From NCBI RefSeq assembly GCF_011075055.1, contig NC_058153.1:4340001-4404000 (forward strand): 64,000 nt of DNA. Reading direction: 5' to 3'. How positions within the stretch are numbered: the stretch's first letter is position 1; each line of letters starts with the position of its first letter. This DNA comes from Mangifera indica (Eukaryota; Streptophyta; Magnoliopsida; Sapindales; Anacardiaceae). The translations under genes were made by a program, and so were the position numbers. Below are positions 23,421 to 34,809 of this stretch, in pieces. A model generated the notes under the pieces. The model searched no databases and had not been told where the DNA came from. It saw only the letters and a list, made by a program, of their open reading frames with translations.

Positions 23421-26400
23421 ATTGTAACAACTATGTACTTTTTTTTTTCCAGTACTAATATATCAGCATCAGCTGGTCATCCTTTTTTGGCAGGTTGAGC
23501 CTGCTTTCTTCATTTTTTTTTTTTTAAATTTGCTCCAAATTTGTATTTGGCTACTTTTAGGAAGGGTTCTTCTGAGCTTACCATATTTTAACTAGAGTTT
23601 AGTATATGCTAGTTGTAATGAATAAGTGTATGTTACTGTTATTTTCACCCTTGGATGTCTATGGTCAAAGAATTAAAGGGGCCAAAAAATTGGTCAACTT
23701 TGGTGGTGTTGAAGATATTTTTATTATTGGAGTGATGATGAAACTGAAAATACTGTCATGTGGTTAATTGACGGTATTGGAAAATTAGAACATCTGTTGA
23801 ATTAATCAGTTGCCTGTCGCCGCCCCTACCAACTCAGCTATCCTTTATCAATTTAAGGCCAAATACCCATGTCCCACCCAAGGTTTGGAGAAATCTGTAA
23901 AATTTTTTAAGCTTCCACTGGCATTCAGTGCCTTTAATAATTCTGATTAGTTTTAGTTTAAAGGCCAAAAGTCCATTCTAAAAAGGTTGAGTTGATTGTC
24001 AAATTTTTGCGTGATAAGTTCTGAAAATTTAAATATCTTTACGATAATTATTAAATTTAAAAATATAATTATTATTTAATTAATAAAATTAAAAAATATT
24101 ATCTCTTTATTTCATCTTACTTTTTAAAACTTATAATACCTCTTTTAATTTAAATTTTAAAAAATTATATTTTTTCTCTTAAGATTTATTCTACTTTTTT
24201 TAAGCAACTTCTCTGATTATTGTAATTCTCTCCCATAATGTTCCCCCTCTCAATGCCAAAGTAAGATGAAGGAGACACCTTCCAGTCGTCCATTTTTTGG
24301 AAGAAGACAAAGTTGACTCGTGAATCAGTCTAGTCACTCATGCTTCCATCTTTGATGGGAGGGGTCTTTGTCGTGATCGACTTTTTGTCTTCTTCATCTC
24401 ACTTTGGCTCTTTAGTTGAAGCCCCTCATGCTTCCATCTTTGACAATTTCGACTGTGTTGGTATTTCGTCTAGAGTCCCTCACTTCGTCTAATGGGTGGG
24501 TATTTAACGGATTTTATTAATTTTAGTTGTTAATAAGTGTGTATTTAAATTTTTGAAATTTAACGATGAGAGTTTGATAGTAAACCATACCTTAGGTGGG
24601 AATAAGTTTTTTGCCCTAATATAAATTATTGCATTATCTTTTATTAATATAAAGGTGAAAATACTCTCATCACTTAATACAAATTCTAAATATCAGTGTT
24701 TTTTATTTTATTAAAATTACAAAAATTCTAGTATCAAAATTTGAAAATTTAATTTATTAATCTATCTTTTAATAATAATTAATTTATTATTTTTTCTTCA
24801 AATGATTATAATTATAGTTTATTTTTAAAATTTTTTTTCTTAAATTTCTTTTATATTCCTTCTCCCATCATTTTCAATTCTTCATCACTAAATAGCGATC
24901 ATCTTTTTTCTCCTCCTATCATCTTCACCGATAAAACCACTATCAATTATCATAGTTTTTCTCTCTTTTTATTTTTACCATTAATTGTTAGTCATTTTTT
25001 TTCTCCCCTCATCTTCATCACCAATACCACCAACTATCATTTTCCTCCGGTCATCTTCATTGGCAACACCACCAATCCTTCTCCTCTAGTCTTCTTCAAT
25101 ATCAACACCATTTGTCATTTTTCTCCTCCAGTTATCTTCACCATTATCCATCCTTCTCCCATAATTTTCACCACCAATATTTGATATTTCAATTATTTGG
25201 GAAAATCTCCAAATAATCCTATATTTATATTTACTTTTATTGAAAAAAACATGAATAGAATTAATAAGAGTAAGAAGAGATTGATATTTATTAAAAAGAA
25301 ATTCACAGGAGAAGAAAAGGGAAAAGACGATAATGGGAAAAAAATGGAAGACAAAAAAAAAAAGAGGAAGAAATGATAATGGGAAATGACTAGGAGAAAG
25401 GAGAAGAGAAAGATTGACATTTATTAAAAATAAATGAGTAAGAGAAGAAGAGTGAAGAAACTATAATGGAAAATGAGTGAAAAAGAAAAAAGGAAAAGAG
25501 AGAATTTTATTTATTGAAAATAATTAGTAGTAGAATAAAATAGGGAAGTAACGGGAAACAAACGAGATAAAAAAGAGAAAGAGAGAAATTGATATTTATT
25601 TTAAATAAACGATTGAAAAAGATTTATTTTAAATAAACGTGTGAAAAAGATGAAGATATTATATTGGGAAAATGGAAAAAAGTAAATTTGTTGATAAGGG
25701 AAAATTATTCAATTTAAAAATTTTAATATTTGTTTCCTAGTTTATGTTAAAATTACTTTTTTATCTTTCGTATGATATAATTCACTAACAAATATGGATA
25801 ATAGGTAGAAAGCCCTTCGATTGGTCTGGCATGATTCAAAAATTTTTTAAATTAAAAATATATGAAAAATAATATTTATGAACAGGCTAAAAAGCTTACG
25901 GACGCATGACCCACTATGTTGTGAACTCTGCCTTGGGCATTCAAATTACATGGGCTGAAACGACTTGATAGGACCCGTATTTCTACAAGTCTTGGTCCAC
26001 ACAACCCATGGAACAATGGGTATGCCAATTTGGGCTTGACACAGCTCAACATAACCCATTGACGAAAAAAATATAATTTTGCTGCTCTATTGGTACACAT
26101 TTGGGTCTTGAAATTAAAAAAAAAAAAAGAAATTTAGTAAAAAATATATATATATTATGTATATTTATAATAAATTTTAATTTTAATTTTAATAATAATA
26201 TATTATTATATAATTTAATGTTGTTATATTTTTATTTAAAATCATTTAATCATATAATAATATATGTCATATTTTTTCAATAATTAATTTGATGTTAAAT
26301 ATAAATATATTTAATTTTATTAATAGAGAAAGATGAAAACTGTTTTCCACTCTTTTCTTGTATGAACAACAGTTTCTCACTTAGAAATTCAAAAATTTTG

Positions 26401-27191
26401 GTGAAAAATTGCCATTAACTTTAACAAACTATGGAAATAATCAAAATTCATTCATTTCCTTCGTCTTAAACTCAATTCCTCCGTTAATCAAAACTCTGTA
26501 ACTCCGGCAAAACTCTTGATTTTATTTCCCAACTTCTTACCCTCGTCTCAATTCCAACAACTATAAATGTGTTCAAACTAATTACAATACCATCTTAGGC
26601 ACCCCAATATCGTCGTCACACGATGGTTGTAGCACAAGCTGTCTTCTCCCAGTGAGTTTTATTTTTGATGCAACAAATCATGGAGTATTTGGAGCAACTA
26701 AATTTGAATTTTAAAATCTAATTACTGAGTCTTTTTTCGTTTATTTCCTGCATAAATTCATCTAACTAAATGGGTTTATTTATTTTAATTTTCAAAAGTT
26801 TGAATCCTTAGGGTTGAAACTGATACCTAGCATCGGATCAAATTATTGAAATCTAAAATTCAGATGATCATACATGTGAGTGTATATATATGTTGTTTTC
26901 AACTCTTTCATCCTTTCAGTTTTTTGTTGTTTTACATATGCTGTTTGATTCGTTTACTGTTTTCTTTTATTTTCATTTTCATATAATAACTGAGAGTCTG
27001 TTTTTATTTGTTAGATGGATAAATTTGAAGTATAATAACTAAACTTATAATTACTATACCAAATAAATTAAAGTTTTATAAACGTGACGGAGACTTACAC
27101 CCAGATCTTTGTCTTAAAAATTTTAATATTCTATTTATTTTACTAATTTTTGGGATAATGAAATTTTATACTTGATTTGTGTGAAATATAG
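23421..27191. other. Repeat-rich intergenic DNA downstream of JAZ
   Basis: It begins with the JAZ 3' UTR. It then holds a MULE-like segment (about 23963-24615), a pyrimidine-rich stretch (about 24890-25180, CTCCTC and CATCTTCACC words) facing a purine-rich stretch (about 25240-25680), and a GC-richer piece (25890-26090) with the 74-codon minus frame 25876-26100 that looks like a decayed hAT-type repeat. No credible host gene was seen. Confidence 0.5.
23963..24615. mobile_element. Decayed MULE-like element
   Basis: The left end GGCCAAAAGTCCATT and the right end (GGTGGGAATAAGTTTTTTGCC) resemble the MULE ends at 7429-8646 and 38387-39596, and the subterminal ATTTTTGAAATTTAACG matches. Flanks do not give a clear 9-bp duplication, so ends are approximate. 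Confidence 0.5.
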
Positions 27192-28164
27192 GTATGTTGG
27201 AAACATTCACCCACAGGTTACAGAGATCCTACTTAAAAGGTTTTCTCAAATACTGGTCACCTTGAAGGATGCAAGCTCGATAGGAAAGATGAGGTTGTCT
27301 TTCACTGTGAAAATGTTCGTGATTCTTCATGGCCATTCTGTCCTTCAATTCTATCATAACACATACCAATTTTTTCTTGTGATATAATATGTAGCTGTTG
27401 GACATGTATGATTTTTAAATTTCCAGTCTAATTTAGTTAGAATCCCAATAAATGTGTCCTGTTTTTATATTGCAGGAAAGTGGTTTGGAAGTAGACAGAT
27501 TTAGTGCAACTGGGATACTAAAGGTGCTAATGATAATAAACAAAATTAGACTCCAAGCTTAGCCTATTTGGTGAAAGGTTGACAGTCATTTGCAAAGCTC
27601 TAGGGTTTAAATTATTTTAGTAAGATGTATCTTAATAAAGTTTATCTTTTGATTTACACAATCCGTAGTTATAGAGCTAGGATTCGAATGATCTTAATGT
27701 AATATACTATAATAAAATTTATTTCTTGATTTAAGCAATCTGTGTTTATCTCTCAATTTACACGATCTTTAGTTGTGGATCTAGGATTCGAATAATTTCA
27801 ATATGATATATCATAATAAAATCTCCTCCTTAATTTACACCATCAGTAATTACAGATCTAAGAAACTGTGGGCTCCTGACCTTCGCCACATGGTTTCCAG
27901 GATTAAAAAAAAACAAAAAACAAAGAAAGTTAGGACCCCAAAAGTGTCCGAGTTGGAAAATGGAACTTCCGGTGAGTTCTTGTGTGAATTGATAGCCACA
28001 AGCACTTCCGGTTGAAGATCTTGTGGAATGGTGCAACCATCTGGAAAACGTGCTTCTTCTTTTCATTGTTATTTATGAATTTATAATCCATGTTTGCTTG
28101 ATGATGGTAAGTGAATGATTTTCTCTCAAGGCTCAAGAAGCATTATGTTGAGTGCTATAGATGT

Positions 28165-28585
28165 ATATAGGGCTAGATTTGAAGCAAGTTTATTCGAACT
28201 CAAAATGAGTTTTACTTGAACAAACTTGAATACAAACATGAGATAATAAGCTCGAACCCAAATCCGAACAGGTGTTTAGCTCAGTTTGCACGGCTCGGTT
28301 TTATTAATGAATAAACTCTAAAACGACGTCATATAACCGAGTCTGTCAAGCTTGAGATGCGAGCTCAAAACCCATCAAAGCGAACCTGAGCTAGAATATA
28401 TAACTGAAGCTAAATGCGAGCCGATTACAAATACTAAAATTATGAAGTGATCTTAATACTAACACTTGTTCAACGAGTTTAGCGAGAGCGAGCTTGAGTC
28501 TAAGTTTGAGCTTTGACTCATTGAAAATGAGTCAAGCCTTGTTTAAGCTCGATTTAGCTCGTATTCAACCCTTATTATATTGTAT
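28165..28585. repeat. Interspersed repeat, copy A (TCGAAC/GAGCTC-rich MITE-like)
   Basis: It shares with 36530-36880 the words TTTTATTAATGAATAAACTCTAAAACGACGTCATA (with mismatches), GTCTGTCAAGCTTGAGATGCGAG and CTCATTGAAAATGAGT. Imperfect terminal inverted repeats (TAGGGCTAGATTTGAAGC and TAAGGGTTGAATACGAGC) suggest a MITE. No target-site duplication was established. Confidence 0.5.
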
Positions 28586-29029
28586 GTTATTGGTTAAAAG
28601 ATTTAATTATTGTGTTGTGCCATGACATTTTGTAGCAACTTTTTTAGTTTTAAATCACGAAAGATGCTTTATGTCGAAACTATTCTCTTCTAGTTATTTG
28701 TATTTCAACTTATGCATGCATACATACACACACACACACATACATTTATATGCATGCTTGTATGCATGTACACATGGATTGAAACAATCTAACTTCTGAG
28801 ATTGTGTGATTCGATCAGCCTCTGAGTTTATTATTGTTACTAATGTGATTGAATTCTTTTGCCTGAACCAAGCATCTGTTGTTTTCTTTTATGTATGCCT
28901 GAGATGTGATTTTTTTCTTGTCTTGTTATTATGTTTGAGCTTGAGCATGTATACTTACATACTTATGTATATGTTTTTTAGGAGAAGATACAAATCGAAT
29001 TGAACCGAACCTGAACACCTCTTGTCATG

Positions 29030-29430
29030 TGTTCGATTCGAATAAAAAATGGGATGACTAGAGTTTTATAGCCAAAGTTAAGGGTAACTAGATTTTGATT
29101 CGGTCCCTAAATTCAAAGTTCGAAGCATGGCTCGATTTCATAGCTCAAATTGTGGCTCGGAGTCATTATTCATGTTCGCTGCTCATTAATAAAATAATAT
29201 TGTTTTATTCAATAATGAGCAAACGAAATTGTGTTGATAATTGTTTGACATGATTTGAATCGAATTATCGATATAACTCACAAGTCAAATAAAGGTAAAC
29301 TCTCTCTAGTTCGAGTTTGATTTGGTTTAAAAATGAATCGACTCTTTTAATTTAAACTCAATTCGAGTTTGATCAAAATAAATTTGAGTCAATCCGAATT
29401 TTGAGACTGAGCTAACTTGGTTCGGGAAGA
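29030..29430. repeat. Related TCGA-rich decayed repeat
   Basis: AT-rich sequence full of TTCGAGTTTGA, GAATCGA and GAGCTCA-like words, similar in style to the repeat at 28165-28585 but without clean alignment. It fills a former intron of the UBP1 relic. Confidence 0.35.
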
Positions 29431-30564
29431 TGCTCAAACTGAGGGTAATGATGATGCTCCCAAAAACAATTCTCATTATACTTAGATAGGTTCAGGGAGT
29501 CAGGCTAGCCCACTAGAAAAAGGCACCATCCATTGGGGCACAACCCACAATTTTGCAAATTTTACCAAGCATGTGGACTGTGTTGAGGGCTTTAGAGTTC
29601 AGCTCACGGACCTGCAAAACAATTAAAATTTAAAAATACATATATACATATAATATAATAGTCAACTCGTTAAAGCACATAGGTTACAGCTAAAAGTTTA
29701 TGAAGGCATGACTCAGAGGCCCCAAGCCTTGTCATGCGGTGGGCTAGCACAGCCTGTGAACATTGTGGGCTGCGTCAAAGTCGACCCAAAACGGCCACGG
29801 TCATGTCTAATTATACCCCTGGCTATGCTGACAATCTTGCTCTGAGGAAAAAATATATTGCTTAAGCTAAATACCTCGTTAATTCTTTCCTTGATGTAAC
29901 TATACATAAGTTTGAATATCCAGCTTGAACTTTTGAAGTGTCCCAATAGAAGAAATATTCTTTAAATTTATTGTGCTAGGCATACAAGCCAATTAGGATT
30001 TATTCACAGAGCCATGTCAGATTTATCAAACCAGGAACCAGATTGAAATATTTTGACAGATAAATATGTCATTGCACTCAGATGACAGACTGATAGAATC
30101 CAAGTTTCTGAACCAGTAGTTTCCATGATAAAAGCAAACCAGTAGAACATCATTTGTTTGCAGGACTTGAGCTGTTTTTTGGTGACTTGAATAAGAATCC
30201 TGAGAGGAATATTCATTATTGCATGAACCTATCTGGCAAAAAATAGAAGTAGCTGGAGCCAATATGGCATGTCAAATGGCTGCAAGGAGCCTAGCAGTCT
30301 GTGTGTATGGTTTTATCTTGAGATACAATCAATAATTAAGTCATTCTGTCTTCAACCATGGCGCTCATTCTGCTCTTGTTTCTACTTTGAGTTATAATTT
30401 ACAGGTTAGTTGATCTCCACTGACATTTCCATGCCTTTTTCCTGGAGCAAATGATGATGTTCAGGTGCAACGAGATAAGGGTATCGAGTTTGTAAGATAC
30501 TCCACACTTGCTGAAGCAGCTCTGGCTATTCAGACAGGGAATGCTCGGATTCTGTGTGGGAAAC

Positions 30565-30812
30565 TGTAACACCCAGGTCCAATAACCCGGCCCACTGTTA
30601 AGATATTGTCCACTTTGGACACACAGTCCATCATGGGTTTGCTTTTGGGTTTTGCAACCCAAAACGCGTCTTAACAGTTAAGGAGCTCACAGGTTATTTA
30701 ACCAATCCAATTCTCCCACCACTAACCAATGTGGGATCCATAGACAGAGCACACACAGACCCAGCATCTCTCCCGTGCTTTGTCGATGTGGGATTCGCCT
30801 AGGGGTATCACA
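30565..30812 (-). repeat. 3' LTR of the TRIM element
   Basis: On the minus strand it starts TGTGATACCCCTAGGCG and ends GGGTGTTACA. It contains CCCACATCG and CCCACATTGG words typical of plant miniature LTR elements. Confidence 0.9.
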
Positions 30813-30886
30813 TACACCCCCCCTTACGGGACTCAGCGTCCTCGCTGAGGTTTGCCCCACCATCGTTCAAGAGGACACGCGGAGCT

Positions 30887-30898
30887 GCTCTGATACCA
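30887..30898 (-). other. tRNA-iMet primer-binding site of the TRIM element
   Basis: On the minus strand TGGTATCAGAGC, complementary to the 3' end of initiator tRNA-Met, lies two bases after the 5' LTR. Confidence 0.9.
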
Positions 30899-30900
30899 TT

Positions 30901-31149
30901 TGTAACACCCCAGGTCCAATAACCCAGCCCACTGTTAAGATATTGTCCACTTTGGACACACAGTCCATCATGGGTTTGCTTTTGGGCTTTGCAACCCAAA
31001 ACGCGTCTTAACAGTTAAGGAGCTCACAGGTTATTTAACCAATCCAATTCTCTCACCACTAACCAATGTGGGATCCATAGACAGAGTACACACAGACCCA
31101 GCATCTCTCCCGTGCTTTGTCGATGTGGGATTCGCCTAGGGGTATCACA
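30901..31149 (-). repeat. 5' LTR of the TRIM element
   Basis: The partner of 30565-30812 at about 98% identity, immediately upstream (minus strand) of the primer-binding site. Confidence 0.9.
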
Positions 31150-31165
31150 GAAACCGATTAAGTTA

Positions 31166-32600
31166 CTATTTTATTGAACATCTTTTGAATGTGGAAGCTG
31201 TTGGCTTGTTTGATGATTTAGAAATTGAGGGGATGTCAACAGTTCAAGTAGTTGCAATATGTTAGGCCACCTATCACCTGAGTGTAATGCAAGAAAAATA
31301 AAGGCAAGAGTAGGAAATATATCATATTGTGTATGGAAATTTTTTTTTTTAATATTATATATTGAGTATCGTATCGTATGATACGACTTTTAAAATATAA
31401 AATAATAAAACAATAAAAAAATATAATTAAAATGGCATTAATTTGTAAAATATTATAGATACCTTTAAAAATTTTAAAATTTTTGTATACATTTACATCA
31501 TATCATTATTTTTCTTAAAAAAGTATATCAATTTATATCAATAATTTATATCATTTCATACGATATATTAACTGTATCGTATTAATTCAATGTATCTCAT
31601 CTTGCACATCGTTTTATACATATATTATATTGTATCATAAGATATTAATAATTATGATGATGAGACTCAACAAGCAGCTATATAAGCAGTCTGGGAGAGG
31701 CAAAGACGGCAGGAATGAATGAATCAAATCTGGGAAACCGGGGGGCTTTAGCCTAGTGGAGGATTCCGGCACCTCTGTTGCTGGCTTTCCTTATTTTTCT
31801 TTCAGTTTATTCTTTTGCTGTGTTCTTTTTATTTCTATTTGTTAGTATTTGGACCAATTGTGGCTAGATTTTGAGAATTGTTTCCGAATATCTGAATAAA
31901 TTCTTGTTGGTTCCTTGATTGATGGTTGGTGAAGACTGTGTGATTGTATAGGCATTTATAGAACCCTGACACAACACCAACGATTTTACTTAAATTGTGT
32001 GATCTAAGCCTTACCACAGCTTTAGTTGATTCCATGTCGTTTGTCAGTTGATTTTATTCGATATGAACACAAATAAAATAGATCTCTGCGATGTTCAAAT
32101 CTGAATTTGCAGTTTTCCAACAGTAGCTGACATCTTCTTCCCACCTTCTAATCTAATAGCCATATCAAGATCTCTTTTGTGAAGTGGGCTTGGTGATCAA
32201 TCAGAGCCAATTCAGAGTTTCATGATGTTCTTTATAGTTTTAGAAACGCCAAAGGACTATACTCAAGTTTTACCCTAATATCAAAAATATATGAACGACC
32301 GGTAAAAAACCCAAACATTCTCCTATGGATTAATTTCTATTAAAATCTTTTGTTAGAATTAAAGATAAAATCGTCATATTTTGATGTAAGCTTTCTGGTA
32401 AAATAGTTAATGTTTCAATTGTTAATGATTATAAAACCATTGATTCTCCGGACATAGATTGTTCTAAAGCATTTTGATTAAAGTGAGTGAATTAATTTTG
32501 CCTCCAGGACACTGGTTGTATGGGTAGGTCTTTGATTAAAGTCAGTGAGTTAAATTTGCCTCCAGAGACTGGATGGGACACATGAGGGACTGAGTGGATG
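31166..32600. other. AT-rich intergenic DNA with decayed repeats
   Basis: It contains a palindromic GTATCGTATGATAC patch near 31368 with relatives near 62200-62530, and a piece of MULE end near 32250 (GCCAAAGGACTATACTC). The frame 31835-32035 (minus) has no motif I recognise. Confidence 0.45.
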
Positions 32601-32765
32601 TGAGCCAACGGAGGAAAGCTAAACAACATGGAACCTCACCAATACGGTTAGTGACCTCAAATGGCCCATGAAAATGAGAGGCTAACCTTTCATTAGGGCG
32701 GTTTGGCAAAGAGTGGAACAAGCATGGTTGAAGCTCCTAAAATGCTTGATGGCCTACAAATACCC
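32600..32765 (-). mobile_element. Ty3/Gypsy integrase C-terminal fragment
   Basis: On the minus strand one frame gives SLPNRPNERLASHFHGPFEV and then NRIGEV, matching the GPY/F module at the integrase C-terminus of Ty3/Gypsy elements (the intact element in this window has [12 protein letters not shown]). Stops on both sides and no LTR show a small dead fragment. Confidence 0.55.
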
Positions 32766-33395
32766 TTGACTTTATGATAATTAAAGAAACGAAAGGATAT
32801 TATTGGATTTGGATACCGACTTAATCTTGATATGATAATATTTTTAATTAGTCATAATCATCTGTCAAATAGTATTATAAAATGTCTTCTTTTATATTTA
32901 AGAGTAATAAATGTTGTGTCTATCTATTATAATTTTGATACAGTTTTCAATATAGTTAATTACTATAATAACACTAACAAAACGTTAAGTTAGAGTTGTC
33001 GTCAAATTAGATCGATTGGTACATAAAATGCTTTGGCGATCTCAAGTTTAAGGATTAAATTCATCTTCGTCCACTAGAGAATTTGTTTAATAGACATTAA
33101 AGTTACCAACTATGTGAAATATTTTGATTGGTCAATTTAGTAACCATATAGTCAACATACAACCATGTGTTACACTAGCTTATCACAAACAAACTCGATA
33201 CATGAGATCTGGGTCTATCTTTCAATAAGAATGTTCAATATGATGATTACCCTATTGTATTATTTATGTCCTTAATTAGGATAACGATGAGGTTACGGGA
33301 ATTTTTAAATTGAGCACCATTTATATATGTTTATATGGTTTTGCTGTCAATTGTCTTTTAATTATTGAAGATTGGTAATACTTTTTGTGGTGCAG

Positions 33396-33618
33396 GAATA
33401 ACAATGTGGGAATATCTGAAATTCCATGGATGGATATGCGTTGGCTTGATTTAACCATTTTTGGTTTTATGCGATTTCTTCTGCCAAATGCTTCTGCTGT
33501 CTCTCTCTTTGCCATTGTCATAAATTGTTGCCCTAATTTATCTGGGGAGCAAAATTTTGGTAATATGTGTGGCCTTAAAGTCCCCACCAGGTTCAGTGCA
33601 TCATTTCTACTTGGCTAA
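33396..33618 (+). other. Exon-like open segment of unknown identity
   Basis: After TTTTTGTGGTGCAG (a good acceptor) a 74-codon open stretch runs to TAA-free TAG-ended SFLLG, with higher GC than its surroundings. The opposite strand is also open (33321-33587). I recognise no domain and see no neighbouring exon. It could be a gene relic or chance. Confidence 0.25.
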
Positions 33619-34809
33619 TGATCAATTATCTCCCCAACTGTTGCACGTCTCTTCTGATATCCCTCTGGTCTTAAAATTGTTACCAGAACTTCCATTTTCT
33701 TCTCTCAAGAGAGATTGGTAAATAAGCCATATGTTTCGACAAGTTCTATATATCCTTTCATTTTATGTTTTGTTTAATATCAATGTAGGCAATATGCCTA
33801 CCTAATTATGTTCCATAAGTTTGAAATAGATTCAATCATGGCTAGCCAGCAATATTTTCATCTTTATTGGGAAGATATAAAAACAATAGTTGAAGTTTAT
33901 GTATATTATCACGCCCAAGGTTGGTAAGTTTGACAGAGGTTTGGACACACATGATTAATAGACGTGTTTAAGAGTGAGTGTATATCATTGCTGGTTTTGT
34001 AAGTGTGTTATTACTTGCTGGGTGCGCTCCAACCACTAGGTATACACAACATAGCTAAGGGATACATTTATGGGAGACTATATTATCCTTACATAAACTA
34101 ATCAAAAACTAGAGTTGCCTTCTGATGGGTCTAAGTCCGAACAAAACAAGTGAACCATAATACTGAGGTCTGCAAGGCTGATTCTCGACAAAACAGTGTC
34201 ATGGACGGATTGGAAATTTTAGCCTCTGACAATATGGATTGGTAAAATTTATTTAGTTTCTGAAGATAGTAAAAAACGACTGCTAGATGCAAGAATTCAC
34301 AACTCTATTATTAGGATTTAATTATTTATAGACTCAGTCAAACCCAGTTATACTTTTCAACACAGCACCTAATTACAACATCCAAATCAAGGACAAAAAA
34401 CTTAATCTCTGTGAATTAATGGATATACATTGAGAAGAAGACTCACATCTACTATGAAGCTTTACATCTAGGCAAAAAGATACTCACTCCCACAAGGCAA
34501 ACAAACAAAGACGAGAACAAAGTTATATGTTATTCAACAAGACAAAATTTTCAGTAACTAAATTCGTTACAAATGGCTTCCAGAAACAATTTGTTCTTGC
34601 TTCTTCTTTAACCCATCTACCCGCCAGGCCTCTGATAATTTCCATAAACAAGATAAATAAAAAAACTCCAGTTCATATCAAACTTTATTATCTCATTACA
34701 ACATCATCTCTACTGCTACTACCGGAGCTGGAATTCTTCTTGTTCTTTTTTTGGTTAATATTAGAGAGCCGAGTAATTCTCATATATATATATATGTAGT
34801 GTAAAGAGT
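33619..34809. other. Intergenic, 3' side of the FLZ gene
   Basis: No gene recognised. The 90-codon plus frame at 34527-34799 is low-complexity and hydrophobic. The 3' UTR of the minus-strand FLZ gene should lie at the right end of this stretch. Confidence 0.5.

Larger units (their letters stand above)
30565..31149 (-). mobile_element. TRIM/SMART-type miniature LTR retrotransposon, 585 bp, 5-bp TSD
   Basis: Two LTRs, 30565-30812 (248 bp) and 30901-31149 (249 bp), differ by about four substitutions and one indel. They read TGTAAC...ATCACA on the plus strand. The 88-bp interior has, next to the right LTR, GCTCTGATACCA (30887-30898), the complement of the tRNA-iMet primer-binding site, so the element runs on the minus strand with the right LTR as 5' LTR. 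A G-rich polypurine tract (AAGGGGGGG, minus strand) abuts the other LTR. GAAAC duplicated at 30560-30564 and 31150-31154 marks the insertion in RRM3 of the UBP1 relic. It has no coding capacity and must be mobilised in trans. Confidence 0.92.
27192..31165 (+). pseudogene. UBP1-type oligouridylate-binding protein (three RRMs), decayed
   Basis: Scattered exon remnants in the order of a UBP1 protein. At 27192-27300 RRM1 appears in two frames (YVGNIHPQVTE, then FSNTGHLEGCKL after a frameshift). At 27478-27515 the end of RRM2 reads GKWFGSRQI, stop, CNW. At about 27946-27978 a linker reads VSELENGTSGE. At about 29442-29482 NDDAPKNNSHYT is followed by a stop. At 30465-30565 RRM3 (VQRDKGIEFVRYSTLAEAAL, then AIQTGNARILCGK) continues after a transposon with PIK at 31155-31165. 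UBP1 proteins bind U-rich RNA in the nucleus and in stress granules. Introns are retained, so this derives from DNA-level duplication, not a processed mRNA. Stops, a frameshift, lost RRM segments and the TRIM insertion rule out function. Confidence 0.8.

Noticed and set aside
28725..28760. CA/TGCATG-rich patch as a regulatory RY element
   Set aside because: Simple-sequence repeat in a pseudogene intron; no promoter nearby.
30881..30898. tRNA-Met-like sequence
   Set aside because: Only the 12-base primer-binding complement is present; no cloverleaf, so not a tRNA gene. I saw no tRNA or rRNA gene in the window.
30775..31011. Plus frame of 78 codons and minus frames 30399-30662 and 30808-30999
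   Set aside because: All fall in the LTRs and interior of the TRIM; the paired minus frames are the two LTR copies.
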